Shown here piece after piece: positions 23,385 through 31,376 of a stretch of DNA of 38,818 bases. Under the pieces are notes generated by a model. It made no database searches, had not been told where the DNA came from, and saw nothing but the letters and a program-made list of their open reading frames with translations. This DNA is from an uncultured Acetatifactor sp. (GTDB taxonomy: Bacteria; Bacillota; Clostridia; Lachnospirales; Lachnospiraceae), in assembly GCA_910585665.1 (NCBI GenBank), contig CAJUFI010000040.1:1-38818 (forward strand), written 5' to 3'. The translations under genes were made by a program, and so were the position numbers. The stretch's first letter is position 1. Each line of letters begins with the position of its first letter.

Positions 23385-23876
23385 ATGAAGAAAGAGGATA
23401 AACAACAGTTCACCCTACGGATAACCCAGGCGAATTCTACGGAACTGGTGGTGATTCTGTATGAGATGCTGCTCTGCTACCTGGAGGACGCCAGGGAAGC
23501 GCTGCAGCCTGGGGAGGACGCTCCCTGCGGGCAGGATGAATTCCGCGAAGCCCTCCGAAAGGCCCGCGGCTGCCTGAATGAGCTGGTCAGCTCTCTGCAT
23601 ATGGAATATGAGCCGGCGCCGGCGCTGATGCAGCTGTACATGTACTGCATCAGGCGGTTGGCGATGGGCGAACAGCGCCGCCACATGGGGCCTCTGGAGG
23701 AGATAAGGCGCGTGGTGGAGCCTTTGCGCGACGCCTATAGGCAGCTGGCGGCTCAGAACAGCGCCGGGCCGGTGATGCGCAATTCCCAGACGGTCTATGC
23801 CGGTCTGACCTATGGAAGGAATACCTTAACTGAGAACATGGCCGATCAGGGCGCGAACCGGGGAATGCTTGTATAA
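23385..23876 (+). CDS. fliS: Flagellar export chaperone FliS-like protein
   Basis: A 163-residue protein with the FliS helical pattern: FTLRITQANSTELVVILYEMLLCYLEDA, then a helix pair ending in LYMYCIRRLAMGE and PLRDAYRQLA. FliS binds the C-terminus of flagellin in the cytoplasm and prevents early polymerisation. It is longer than classic FliS (about 130 residues) through a C-terminal tail after residue 125. It lies 17 bp after the flagellin stop, so the two are co-transcribed. Its last 51 bases overlap the 3' end of a minus-strand gene. Confidence 0.85.
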   Translation: MKKEDKQQFTLRITQANSTELVVILYEMLLCYLEDAREALQPGEDAPCGQDEFREALRKARGCLNELVSSLHMEYEPAPALMQLYMYCIRRLAMGEQRRHMGPLEEIRRVVEPLRDAYRQLAAQNSAGPVMRNSQTVYAGLTYGRNTLTENMADQGANRGMLV

Positions 23877-24122
23877 GGTCTCCTCTTCGGGCACGGCTTC
23901 CAGGGCGGCCAGATCCGTCAGGTGCTTGTATCTTTTCTGGAGAGAATTGATTTCGTAAATATAGCTGTCGATCAAGTCGTTGTCTACAGCATTGTCAAAA
24001 CCTGCATAGGCGTTGTCAAGGGCCTGGCGGGTTTTCTCTATGGAATCCCTTAGCGTGACAGGCGAGTAATCTTCTTCGGTCATACTGCCGGTTCCGCTTC
24101 TTTGGCTGAAATACATTTTCAT
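23826..24122 (-). CDS. DUF2508 (YaaL-like) protein
   Basis: A 98-residue cytoplasmic protein with the DUF2508 pattern SIEKTRQALDNAYAGFDNAVDNDLIDSYIYEINSLQKRYKHL, a helical hairpin. Its molecular role is unknown. The start is set by AAAGGAGA upstream of ATGAAAATG; the open frame extends further but without a ribosome site. In Bacillus the relative yaaL stands just before bofA in the same direction; here bofA is adjacent but on the opposite strand. Its 3' end overlaps fliS by 51 bp, tail to tail. Confidence 0.82.
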   Translation of the reverse strand: MKMYFSQRSGTGSMTEEDYSPVTLRDSIEKTRQALDNAYAGFDNAVDNDLIDSYIYEINSLQKRYKHLTDLAALEAVPEEETLYKHSPVRALIGHVLS

Positions 24123-24221
24123 GGCAGCTTCTCCTTTCCGCTGAATCTTCGAAAAATGTCTAAAAGGGCCAGAATGAATGGTTACGATAAAAGTATAGGG
24201 CATGGACAGGTAATTTATTCC

Positions 24222-24254
24222 AAATATGGGAAATTTTTTCAATTCCGCATATTT
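24222..24254. promoter_or_regulatory. Inverted repeat between DUF2508 and bofA
   Basis: AAATATGGGAA (24222-24232) pairs with TTCCGCATATTT (24243-24254) with a single bulge, around a T-rich loop. It lies midway between two divergent genes, so an operator or transcript structure is possible. No clear promoter pair was found beside it. Confidence 0.35.
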
Positions 24255-24306
24255 CCGGAAAAGGGACATATCTATAGTTCAAAGAATGTCATCTGTGAGG
24301 GCATAC

Positions 24307-24501
24307 ATGGAGAAGATCCTGAACTTTGTCATGAGGGGGATTTTGGGCACCATAGCGATGTATTTCATCAATTCTGTGTTGGAGGGGATGGGGATATCTC
24401 TTGGCGTGGGCATTAACGCGGCCACCGTATTGACATCCGGAATCCTTGGATTTCCGGGGCTCCTGGCGATTTACGGAATCGGCCTCTACAGAATTTTGTA
24501 A
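24307..24501 (+). CDS. bofA: BofA-family (pro-sigma-K processing inhibitor) protein
   Basis: A 64-residue membrane protein with two hydrophobic segments (about 7-25 and 37-62). The signature GINAATVLTSGILGFPG matches BofA, which holds the SpoIVFB protease inactive in the forespore membrane of Bacillus until pro-sigma-K must be processed. Many Clostridia keep the gene. The start at 24307 is chosen for GAGGG seven bases upstream and for the family's usual N-terminus (MEKILNF); an upstream ATG at 24226 lacks a ribosome site. A weak TTTGTA/TACAAA hairpin follows the stop. Confidence 0.82.
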   Translation: MEKILNFVMRGILGTIAMYFINSVLEGMGISLGVGINAATVLTSGILGFPGLLAIYGIGLYRIL

Positions 24502-24537
24502 GTTTTCTACAAAGTTTGACTTTTTTCGCAATACCTC

Positions 24538-24566
24538 TTGCAATCGGGCAGAGGATTGGCTATAAT
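24538..24566 (+). promoter_or_regulatory. Strong promoter of the Tad pilus operon
   Basis: TTGCAA (24538-24543), exactly 17 bases, then a perfect TATAAT (24561-24566). Transcription should start near 24573, giving a leader of about 97 bases. All genes to 34514 are on this strand and tightly packed. Confidence 0.85.
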
Positions 24567-24617
24567 GCAACTACGATAACAAATCAACCAGTTCAATTTA
24601 TTCAACGATTCGATAAT

Positions 24618-24673
24618 CCGGAGGCATGATTCGCCTCGGTAACCAGGTACGATATCAGGAGAGAAGGAGATGA
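24618..24673 (+). promoter_or_regulatory. Tad leader hairpin and possible 15-codon ORF
   Basis: CCG-g-AGGC (24618-24625) pairs with GCCT-CGG (24633-24639) with one bulged G. An ATG at 24626 in the loop opens a 15-codon frame (MIRLGNQVRYQERRR) whose TGA at 24671-24673 overlaps the ATG at 24670 of the first pilus gene. If translated, it would couple to the prepilin peptidase. GGAGG sits almost directly against this ATG, which weakens the case. Confidence 0.3.
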
Positions 24674-25182
24674 TGTATTTGGCGGCGCTGTGTGTTTTTT
24701 TGACGGCGGCCTGCGGTTATGATTACAGGGACAAGAGAATTCCGAATCATTTATTGATATGGATGGCGATTCTGGGCGTGGGATGGCGGTTCCGGAACCA
24801 GGGAGTGCCGGGAGCATTGTCCTATCTGGGACAAGCGGCGCTGATTGTGGCATTTCTATATCCGTTCTTCAAAATCGGGTGCCTGGGGGCGGGGGACGTG
24901 AAGCTCTATGGGGCCACGGCGGGCTATCTGCCCGTCGGCAAGATTCTGGCTTTCTTGATGTGTTCTTTGCTGATCGCAGCGGTGATTTCATTGGTGAAAA
25001 TGTGTAGGAGAGAGGATTTCTGCGAGCGCATGCGGTATCTGGCAGGGTACCTTGCCGCAGTGGCTAAAAGCGGCAGCTGGCAGCTTTATATGGAAGAGAG
25101 GGAAGAGCGGGAGCGTATCGGAATCTGCCTGTCGGGTCCCGCACTGGCCAGCGTGCTGCTGTATCTGGGAGGTGTCTATTGA
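24670..25182 (+). CDS. tadV: Prepilin peptidase (TadV/CpaA, A24 family)
   Basis: A 170-residue polytopic membrane aspartyl protease that removes the leader from Flp pilins and TadE-type pseudopilins. The two catalytic aspartates are in DYRDKRIPN (Asp18) and GAGDVKLYG (Asp76, the GxGD motif). Extra C-terminal sequence after about residue 110 includes a charged loop and a last membrane helix. The start at 24670 (or 24673) follows AGGAGAG. It is the first gene of the Tad operon and its stop overlaps the TTG start of the next gene. Confidence 0.92.
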   Translation: MMYLAALCVFLTAACGYDYRDKRIPNHLLIWMAILGVGWRFRNQGVPGALSYLGQAALIVAFLYPFFKIGCLGAGDVKLYGATAGYLPVGKILAFLMCSLLIAAVISLVKMCRREDFCERMRYLAGYLAAVAKSGSWQLYMEEREERERIGICLSGPALASVLLYLGGVY

Positions 25183-26213
25183 GAGAAAAAATCCATAAGG
25201 TCATGGCGCTGTGCGATATGGAGGAAGAATATGCGCAGCTGATGACAGAATTCATGAAGAAACATAAAAACCTGCCCTGGGAGCTGCACACCTATACGAA
25301 TGTGGAGACCCTGCTGGAAGCGGGGGCCCAGGGAATCGACATGCTGGTGGTGGCCGAATCGACCTTTTGCCGGAAGCTGCAGGAGATCTGTCCCCGGTGC
25401 GTGATCGTGCTCAATGAGAGCGGCGTCATGCGATGGGAGGGCGTCTCCTATGTGAACAAATATCAGGAGGCGGAGGAGGTGCTCAAGCAGCTTCTGGGAA
25501 TCTATATGGAGATAAGCGATGTACAGCTGCCCGTGTTCCGCACCAACCGCAAGACCATATTCATCGGCAATTATTCTCCGGTGCACAGATGCATGCAGAC
25601 TTCCTTCGCGATTACCATGAGCCTGATGCTGGCCGAAAGCCATCCCACATTGTATCTGAATTTCGAGCATTACGCGGGAATCGCGGAACTTCTGCCGGAT
25701 ATGCAGACCCTGGACATGGCGGATCTTCTCTATTTTCTCAATGCCCAGAAGGACAAGTTCCGGCTCAGGATGCAGACGATTCTGAAGCACAAGGGCAGGC
25801 TGGCCTACATCCCGCCCATGAAATCCGGGCAGAATCTGCTTGGTGTCACGGCGGAGGAGTGGCTTGGGCTGCTGCAGAAAATCGAGGAACTGGAAGAATA
25901 CGAGTATGTAGTCCTAGACTTGGGGGAGAGCATGCAGGGGCTTTTTGAGATTCTTCGGATGTGCACCCAGGTTTATACATTGACCCGTGAGGACAGGATT
26001 GCCCGGAGCAAACTCCTCCAATATGAGCATGTCCTGGCCCTGTACGAATATGGGGATGTGCTGGGCAAGACAAAGCGCCTGTCGCTGTCCCACATCCAGA
26101 AGCTTCCGGAGGAGCTGGAACAACTGACAAAAGGAGATATGGCGGATTTGGTCAAGGGAATCCTTGCGAGTCTGGAGGAAGAGGAGGAGGGAGAATGGAA
26201 TATGCAGAACTGA
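25179..26213 (+). CDS. TadZ/CpaE-like protein with degenerate P-loop
   Basis: A 344-residue protein in the TadZ/CpaE position. Residues 1 to about 115 resemble an atypical receiver domain (KVMALCDMEEEYAQLMTEF, IDMLVVAEST). About 125-340 is a ParA/MinD-like fold with beta1 IFIGNYSPVHRCMQTSFA (127-144) where the P-loop should be; the GK[T/S] is missing, so ATP binding is doubtful. The later YVVLDLGES keeps the Walker B-like strand. TadZ proteins place the pilus machine at a cell pole. The TTG start overlaps the previous stop, with GGAGGT upstream. It overlaps cpaF by 19 bp. Confidence 0.8.
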   Translation: MREKIHKVMALCDMEEEYAQLMTEFMKKHKNLPWELHTYTNVETLLEAGAQGIDMLVVAESTFCRKLQEICPRCVIVLNESGVMRWEGVSYVNKYQEAEEVLKQLLGIYMEISDVQLPVFRTNRKTIFIGNYSPVHRCMQTSFAITMSLMLAESHPTLYLNFEHYAGIAELLPDMQTLDMADLLYFLNAQKDKFRLRMQTILKHKGRLAYIPPMKSGQNLLGVTAEEWLGLLQKIEELEEYEYVVLDLGESMQGLFEILRMCTQVYTLTREDRIARSKLLQYEHVLALYEYGDVLGKTKRLSLSHIQKLPEELEQLTKGDMADLVKGILASLEEEEEGEWNMQN

Positions 26214-27409
26214 AGAGAGAACTGCGCGGCAAGGTCCAGGAGAGGATGGATTTCCTCAAGGACTTCACGGATGCCGAGGTGGAGGACACGATAGACGAGA
26301 TCCTGCTGGAGCAGAAATTGCTGGCCTATCCGGTGGAAACGCGCAGGCGGCTGAAGCAGGAACTGTTCGATTCACTGCGCAGGCTGGATATTCTGCAGAT
26401 ATTTGTGGAGGACAGCTCCGTCACGGAAATTATGATCAACGGAAAAGACCATATTTTCGTGGAGCAGGACGGGAGGCTCAGAGAGCTGGATATCGGGTTT
26501 GAATCCACGGAGAAGCTGCAGGATGTGATACAGCAGATTGTGGCTGGATGCAACCGGGTAGTGAATGAGGCTTCGCCCATCGTGGACGCCAGGCTTCCTG
26601 ACGGAGCCAGGGTCAATATCGTCATGAACCCCATAGCCCTCAACGGCCCTATCGTCACCATAAGGCGTTTTCCCGAAAAACCGATCACCATGGAGCGTCT
26701 GCTCCAGATAGAGTCTATTTCCCGAGAGGCCGCAGCTTTCCTGGAAAAGCTGGTCAGGGCCAAATATAATATTTTCATCAGCGGCGGCACAGGAAGCGGA
26801 AAGACCACATTCCTGAATGTCCTGTCACAATATATCCCATCGGAAGAGAGAGTCATCACCATCGAAGACAGCGCGGAACTGCAGCTGCAGGGGCTTCCCA
26901 ATCTGGTCCGCCTCGAGACCCGCAACAGCAATGTGGAGGGTTGCAGCGAGATTACCATCCGCGATCTGATCAAGTCATCCCTGCGCATGCGGCCGGACAG
27001 AATCATCGTAGGCGAGGTGAGAGGGGCGGAGGCCATCGACATGCTGCAGTGCCTGAACACCGGCCATGACGGGAGCATGTCCACCGGCCACGCTAACAGC
27101 GCCAGGGACATGCTGGCCAGGCTGGAGAACATGGTGCTGATGGGGATGGAACTGCCGTTGGCCGCCATCCGGCAGCAGATAGCGTCCGGGGTGGACATCA
27201 TCGTCCATTTGGGGAGGCTGCGGGATAAGTCCAGAAAAGTCCTGGAGATAACGGAACTGACAGGCTGCGAGGGCAATGAAATCAAGAGGAATCCTCTGTT
27301 TTTGTTTGAAGAGACAGGGGAGGGCAAAACGGGGAACGTAATCGGAAAACTGCAGCAGAAGGGGGAACTGCTTCATGGAGACAAGCTTAAAGCGGCAGGA
27401 CTATCATAA
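26195..27409 (+). CDS. cpaF: Tad secretion ATPase (CpaF/TadA)
   Basis: A 404-residue hexameric AAA ATPase of the type II/IV secretion group that powers Flp pilus assembly. The N-terminal domain (VEDSSVTEIMINGKDHIFVEQ, ASPIVDARLPDGARVNI) precedes Walker A GGTGSGKTT (residues 197-205), the Asp box TIEDSAELQL, Walker B RMRPDRIIVGEVRG and the His box STGHANS. Length and motifs are canonical. The ATG follows GAGGAGGGAG within the end of the TadZ-like gene. It overlaps tadB by 35 bp. Confidence 0.97.
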   Translation: MEYAELKRELRGKVQERMDFLKDFTDAEVEDTIDEILLEQKLLAYPVETRRRLKQELFDSLRRLDILQIFVEDSSVTEIMINGKDHIFVEQDGRLRELDIGFESTEKLQDVIQQIVAGCNRVVNEASPIVDARLPDGARVNIVMNPIALNGPIVTIRRFPEKPITMERLLQIESISREAAAFLEKLVRAKYNIFISGGTGSGKTTFLNVLSQYIPSEERVITIEDSAELQLQGLPNLVRLETRNSNVEGCSEITIRDLIKSSLRMRPDRIIVGEVRGAEAIDMLQCLNTGHDGSMSTGHANSARDMLARLENMVLMGMELPLAAIRQQIASGVDIIVHLGRLRDKSRKVLEITELTGCEGNEIKRNPLFLFEETGEGKTGNVIGKLQQKGELLHGDKLKAAGLS

Positions 27410-28145
27410 ATATTGCTGGAAAAAGGGGGAAAGGGCGAAGGCAGTCTGCCTTTGCATCGGAGTGACGGGGGTCTTTGCGTATTTTTTCTACCGCAGTTTC
27501 GTTGCGATGGTTCCGCTTTCCGCTGTCGGCGTGTGTGCTTTCTGCCTGATCAGCAGACAGAAGTCGGAGAAGGCCAGGGAGGACCTGGCAGTACAGTTTC
27601 GGGAGTGCATCCTGGCGGTGACGACTTTCCTACAGGCAGGCTACTCCGTGGAAAACGCGTTTTTAGAGTGCAGGCAGGACATGGCATTGATGTATGGAGA
27701 GGACGCTCCCATCTGCCAGGAACTGAAATTCATCAAGAGAGGCCTGAATATCAATATTTCCCTGGAGGAGCTTTTGACGGATATGGCTGAACGGAGCGCC
27801 TGCGATGACATTGCGCAGTTCGCCCAGATATTCGCCCTGGCGAAGCGGGGCGGCGGGAATATGGCGGAAATCATCAGAAACTCCGCCAGCCAGATAGGAC
27901 GGCAGATTGAACTGCGGCAGGAGATTCAAATGCTGCTGGGGGGCAAGAAAATGGAGCTTACAGTCATGAAAGTGATGCCGTTCGGCATCCTGCTTTACAT
28001 TGATATGGGGAATCCGGGTTATTTCGACCCATTGTACCATAATCTGCCGGGCATCCTCATTATGACAGGCTGTCTTGCCGCATATCTGGGAGCCTATCTG
28101 CTGGGGGAGCACATCATGAAATCAATTATGGCCGAGATGGCGTAG
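27375..28145 (+). CDS. tadB: TadB-like inner-membrane platform protein
   Basis: A 256-residue T2SSF-family protein, one of two platform proteins that sit in the membrane above the CpaF ATPase. Two N-terminal membrane segments (about 22-60) are followed by the cytoplasmic T2SSF domain (AVQFRECILAVTTFLQAGYS, FAQIFALAKRGGGNMAEII) and two C-terminal membrane segments. It is slightly shorter than typical TadB. GGGGGAA lies upstream of the ATG inside cpaF, and the overlap suggests coupled translation. Confidence 0.9.
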   Translation: METSLKRQDYHKYCWKKGERAKAVCLCIGVTGVFAYFFYRSFVAMVPLSAVGVCAFCLISRQKSEKAREDLAVQFRECILAVTTFLQAGYSVENAFLECRQDMALMYGEDAPICQELKFIKRGLNINISLEELLTDMAERSACDDIAQFAQIFALAKRGGGNMAEIIRNSASQIGRQIELRQEIQMLLGGKKMELTVMKVMPFGILLYIDMGNPGYFDPLYHNLPGILIMTGCLAAYLGAYLLGEHIMKSIMAEMA

Positions 28146-28156
28146 GAGGTGGTACT

Positions 28157-29596
28157 GTGTATTGGGTTGCGGCAATCATATTGGCGGGATTTCTGGCGCT
28201 GCTGTGCCTGGCAAGGAAAGAGGACGCGGCACAGGCCCCCTCGTCTCTTCTGAAGCCCTTTTACCGGATGGCGATGTATATTTATAAAAAAAGCTGCCGA
28301 CGTGTTCCGAGACTGTTTTCCTCCCTCAGAGTGGAAAAAGACTTGATGCAGCTCCATCCCGGGGAATCCAGGGAATGCCTGAAAACGGAATACTATGTGA
28401 AGAAAGCCGCCGTCTGCCTGGCCGTCATATTGTTGGGGACGTTATTTGGCGTCGCGGCCAGGTTCAGCATGGAAGGCAAGGTGCTTCTGAAAGAGGATGG
28501 GACAATTGCCAGGGGCAGTTATCTGGACGGGGAGAAAGTGATCAGCGTCGAGACGGAATACGGGCAGCAGAAGATGGACTTTGAAATTGAAGTGGAACCG
28601 AAACTGCTGTCCGAAGAGGAGGCGGAAAAGCTTTTCGCGGAGCTGTGGGAGAAACTGCCGGAATATATCCTGGGGAAGAACGATAGCCTGAAAAATGTCA
28701 CATCTGATCTGGCGTTAAAGGAACGATACGGAGAGTTCCCGATGACTGTCCGGTGGGAGAGCAGCAGGCCGGGGGTTTTGAACGATGGAGGCCAGCTGTT
28801 TCCCGTAGAGGCGGCGGAAACGGTGACGCTTTCCGTATATCTGACATACGGAGGCCTTGAGAGGGAGGAGCGGCTGGAAGTGCAGGTGGCGCCGCCTGCA
28901 CTGAATCCTGAGGAGCAGCTGTATATGGAGCTGGAAGGGCTGCTGCAGCAATCACAGAGTGAAAGCCTGGAACAGGACGAATGGATTCTGCCCTCAGAAT
29001 GGCAGGGGGAGGGCATGGTCTGGAGGCAGGTGGTGGAGGATAACAGTCTGCTTTTGTGGGCGGCAGCCATGGTGACGGCGGTTCTGGTATTCGTATTTTT
29101 GGACAAAGATTTGCACGAACAGCTGGAAAGGCGGAAGAAAAGCCTGCGGGGAGAGTATTCCCAGATTGTACATAAGCTGGCGTTGTTCGTGGGGGCAGGC
29201 ATGACCGTCCGGGGCGCCTTTCAGAAAACAGCCGGGGATTACGAGAGAAAACTCCAATCCGGCGGCAGGCGCTCGCCGGCATATGAGGAAATGGTCTATA
29301 CCTGCAGAGAGCTGCGTTCCGGAATCTCGGAAGGATTGTCCTATGAGCATTTCGGAAAACGGACAGGGCTGCAGGAGTATATCCGATTGAGCGCATTGCT
29401 GACGCAAAACCTGAAAAGAGGGAACAGCATGCTGCTGGAAAGGCTCCGCGAAGAAGCGGATAAGTCCGCGGAAGAGAGATTGCAGCAAAGCAAGAAACTG
29501 GGAGAAGAGGCAGGGACGAAATTATTGGTGCCGATGGTGCTGATGCTGGCTGTGGTGATGGCCATTATCATGGTGCCTGCTTTTTCAAATATGTAA
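28157..29596 (+). CDS. tadC: TadC-like platform protein with extracytoplasmic Ig-like insertion
   Basis: A 479-residue second platform protein, far longer than ordinary TadC (about 300). Membrane segments lie at about 2-19, 84-103, 298-315 and 456-476. The T2SSF domain is at about 335-455 (YSQIVHKLALFVGAGMTVRGAF, LRSGISEGLSYEHFG). Between segments 2 and 3 is an insertion of about 195 residues outside the membrane. Within it, residues 152-244 recall the atrophied bacterial Ig-like pattern: a helix (SEEEAEKLFAELWEKL), then MTVRWESSRPGVLNDGGQLF and VTLSVYLTYGGLEREERLEV. The start is GTG behind AGGAGGTGG. The insertion could contact the pilus or the cell wall; that is inference. Confidence 0.87.
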   Translation: MYWVAAIILAGFLALLCLARKEDAAQAPSSLLKPFYRMAMYIYKKSCRRVPRLFSSLRVEKDLMQLHPGESRECLKTEYYVKKAAVCLAVILLGTLFGVAARFSMEGKVLLKEDGTIARGSYLDGEKVISVETEYGQQKMDFEIEVEPKLLSEEEAEKLFAELWEKLPEYILGKNDSLKNVTSDLALKERYGEFPMTVRWESSRPGVLNDGGQLFPVEAAETVTLSVYLTYGGLEREERLEVQVAPPALNPEEQLYMELEGLLQQSQSESLEQDEWILPSEWQGEGMVWRQVVEDNSLLLWAAAMVTAVLVFVFLDKDLHEQLERRKKSLRGEYSQIVHKLALFVGAGMTVRGAFQKTAGDYERKLQSGGRRSPAYEEMVYTCRELRSGISEGLSYEHFGKRTGLQEYIRLSALLTQNLKRGNSMLLERLREEADKSAEERLQQSKKLGEEAGTKLLVPMVLMLAVVMAIIMVPAFSNM

Positions 29597-29646
29597 GGAA
29601 GATGGAAATTGTTTCAGGCCGCGGCGCGGCAGAAAGTGAGGAAGGC

Positions 29647-29823
29647 ATGAAGCAGCTGAAAGGTATCAAAGAGCTTTTGAGGGAAGAGGAAGGCATGGGC
29701 ACCGTGGAGATTATCCTGATCATCGTAGTGCTTGTGGGGCTGGTGATTATTTTTAAGAGTCAGATTACGCAGATCATCAATTCCCTGTTCCAGAAGATAA
29801 CATCCCAGACAGGCACTGTGTAA
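29647..29823 (+). CDS. flp: Flp-type major pilin
   Basis: A small prepilin, 58 residues from the ATG at 29647 or 73 from 29602; both have a purine-rich site close by. A short basic/acidic leader (KQLKGIKELLREEEG) is followed by MGTVEIILIIVVLVGLVIIF. Cleavage after the Gly would leave Glu at position +5, as class IVb/Flp pilins need. The hydrophobic helix forms the pilus core, and the C-terminus is short and polar (QKITSQTGTV). Cleavage should be by one of the two A24 peptidases of the locus. It is the only true Flp-like pilin seen and is probably the major subunit. Confidence 0.88.
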   Translation: MKQLKGIKELLREEEGMGTVEIILIIVVLVGLVIIFKSQITQIINSLFQKITSQTGTV

Positions 29824-29839
29824 AGGGAAAGGTGGGAGC

Positions 29840-31354
29840 ATGAGAGACAGGGGACGCGAAAGCCATGAAAATTATGGCCGTGAGGCTGCGGGACAACGAC
29901 AGAACGCATATCTGACAGTATACCTGGCTTTGTGCCTTTCGGTCATATTGTCCCTGTTCCTGACCCTGCTGGACGGCGTGCGAAGAAACGGCGCGAGACT
30001 GGAAGCGGAATGTGTGACGGACATTGGGCTTCAGAGTATCCTGGCGGAGTATCACCGGGAACTGATGAAGCAGTACAACCTGTTCGCCATCGACTCCTCC
30101 TATGGGACTGCCGCATGCGGCAAATCCAACACGGAAGCACATCTGCTGAAATATCTGTCCAGGAACGTAAGCTATGACGACATTTTCCTCTCCGACTATC
30201 TGTATCGCGACTTTTTTGCCTTGACGGTAGAACGGGCGGAGCTGACAAAAGGATCCATATTGACGGATTATCAGGGGGCCGTGTTCCGGGACAGCGCAGT
30301 GGACGCCGTAAAAGATGACATAGGGTTGGATTTGCTGCAGTCCTTACAGGACTGGATGCAGAAAGTGGAGGTGAACGGCCTGGAGGAGGGCAAGGAGGAG
30401 ACCAAAAAAGAGGAGCTTGACAAAGAAATCGAAGAATGGGTGGAGGCATATGACGGGACGCAGGTGGAGGTGGAGGAGGGCAGGTGGGAGACGGTAGAAA
30501 TCGAAAATCCCACGGATGAACTGGAGTCACAGAAGAGCAAGGGCATTCTGCGCCTGGTCATAGGCAGCGAGACGGACTTGTCGCCCAATACGCTGAACAC
30601 GGAAAATCTCATTATGGATAGAATGCAGAAAGGACAGGTAAACCGCGGCAATATGGAACGGGAGGAAGGGACCCAGGCCCAGGAGCTGACAGAGAGATTT
30701 CTGTTCCAGGAATATCTGCTGCGATATATGGGGCGGTATGGGATGGAGCATGAGGAGGACGCGCTGCGCTATCAGATAGAATACCTGATAGCGGGAAAGG
30801 ACAGCGATGTGGAGAATCTGAGGAGCGTCGCCAATCGGCTGTGCGTGCTCAGGGAGGCCGCCAACGCCATGTACCTGATGTCGGATGAGACAAAGAAAAA
30901 TGAAATTCGGATTGCCGCAGCCGCATTATGTGCGCTGATTCTGCAGCCGGGGCTGGCACCTCTTATGGAGGGAGCGATTCTGCTGGCCTGGGCCTATGCG
31001 GAGAGCATATATGATGTAAAATCGCTTCTGTCCGGAGGCAGGATTCCACTTTTGAAAGACAGCGGCAGTTGGCATTACAGCCTTACGGCCGCATTGGAAG
31101 GCGGCCTGCGGGATCAGGCCACGGAAGGGGATGGGCTGTGCTATCAGGATTATTTGAGGATTTTCATGATGCTTACGGATCAGGATACAATCACGGCCAG
31201 GGCCATGAACATGGTGGAGGCGGATATCCGAAAGACGCCGGGCAACGCAGCGTTTCGGCTGGATGGCTGCTATGGGGCTGTGGAGGCATATATCCGTATC
31301 GGCAGCGCCTATGGCTTTCAGTATGAGATAACCAGGCAAAAAAGCTACCGCTGA
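29840..31354 (+). CDS. DUF5702-type Tad-associated membrane protein
   Basis: A 504-residue protein with one N-terminal membrane helix (about 23-42, NAYLTVYLALCLSVILSLFL) and a large extracytoplasmic body. The helix starts like the pseudopilin leaders of the locus (compare NAYFTVEAAL at 32861), but Tyr stands where the +5 Glu would be. The body contains acidic helices (about 170-230), a hydrophobic segment near 355-385 (AAAALCALILQPGLAPLMEG) and a final domain. The family name DUF5702 is from memory; such genes occur in Firmicute Tad loci. Probably a minor pilus or assembly component. Confidence 0.75.
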   Translation: MRDRGRESHENYGREAAGQRQNAYLTVYLALCLSVILSLFLTLLDGVRRNGARLEAECVTDIGLQSILAEYHRELMKQYNLFAIDSSYGTAACGKSNTEAHLLKYLSRNVSYDDIFLSDYLYRDFFALTVERAELTKGSILTDYQGAVFRDSAVDAVKDDIGLDLLQSLQDWMQKVEVNGLEEGKEETKKEELDKEIEEWVEAYDGTQVEVEEGRWETVEIENPTDELESQKSKGILRLVIGSETDLSPNTLNTENLIMDRMQKGQVNRGNMEREEGTQAQELTERFLFQEYLLRYMGRYGMEHEEDALRYQIEYLIAGKDSDVENLRSVANRLCVLREAANAMYLMSDETKKNEIRIAAAALCALILQPGLAPLMEGAILLAWAYAESIYDVKSLLSGGRIPLLKDSGSWHYSLTAALEGGLRDQATEGDGLCYQDYLRIFMMLTDQDTITARAMNMVEADIRKTPGNAAFRLDGCYGAVEAYIRIGSAYGFQYEITRQKSYR

Positions 31355-31376
31355 GTAGAAAGTGAGGTGAATGGTG

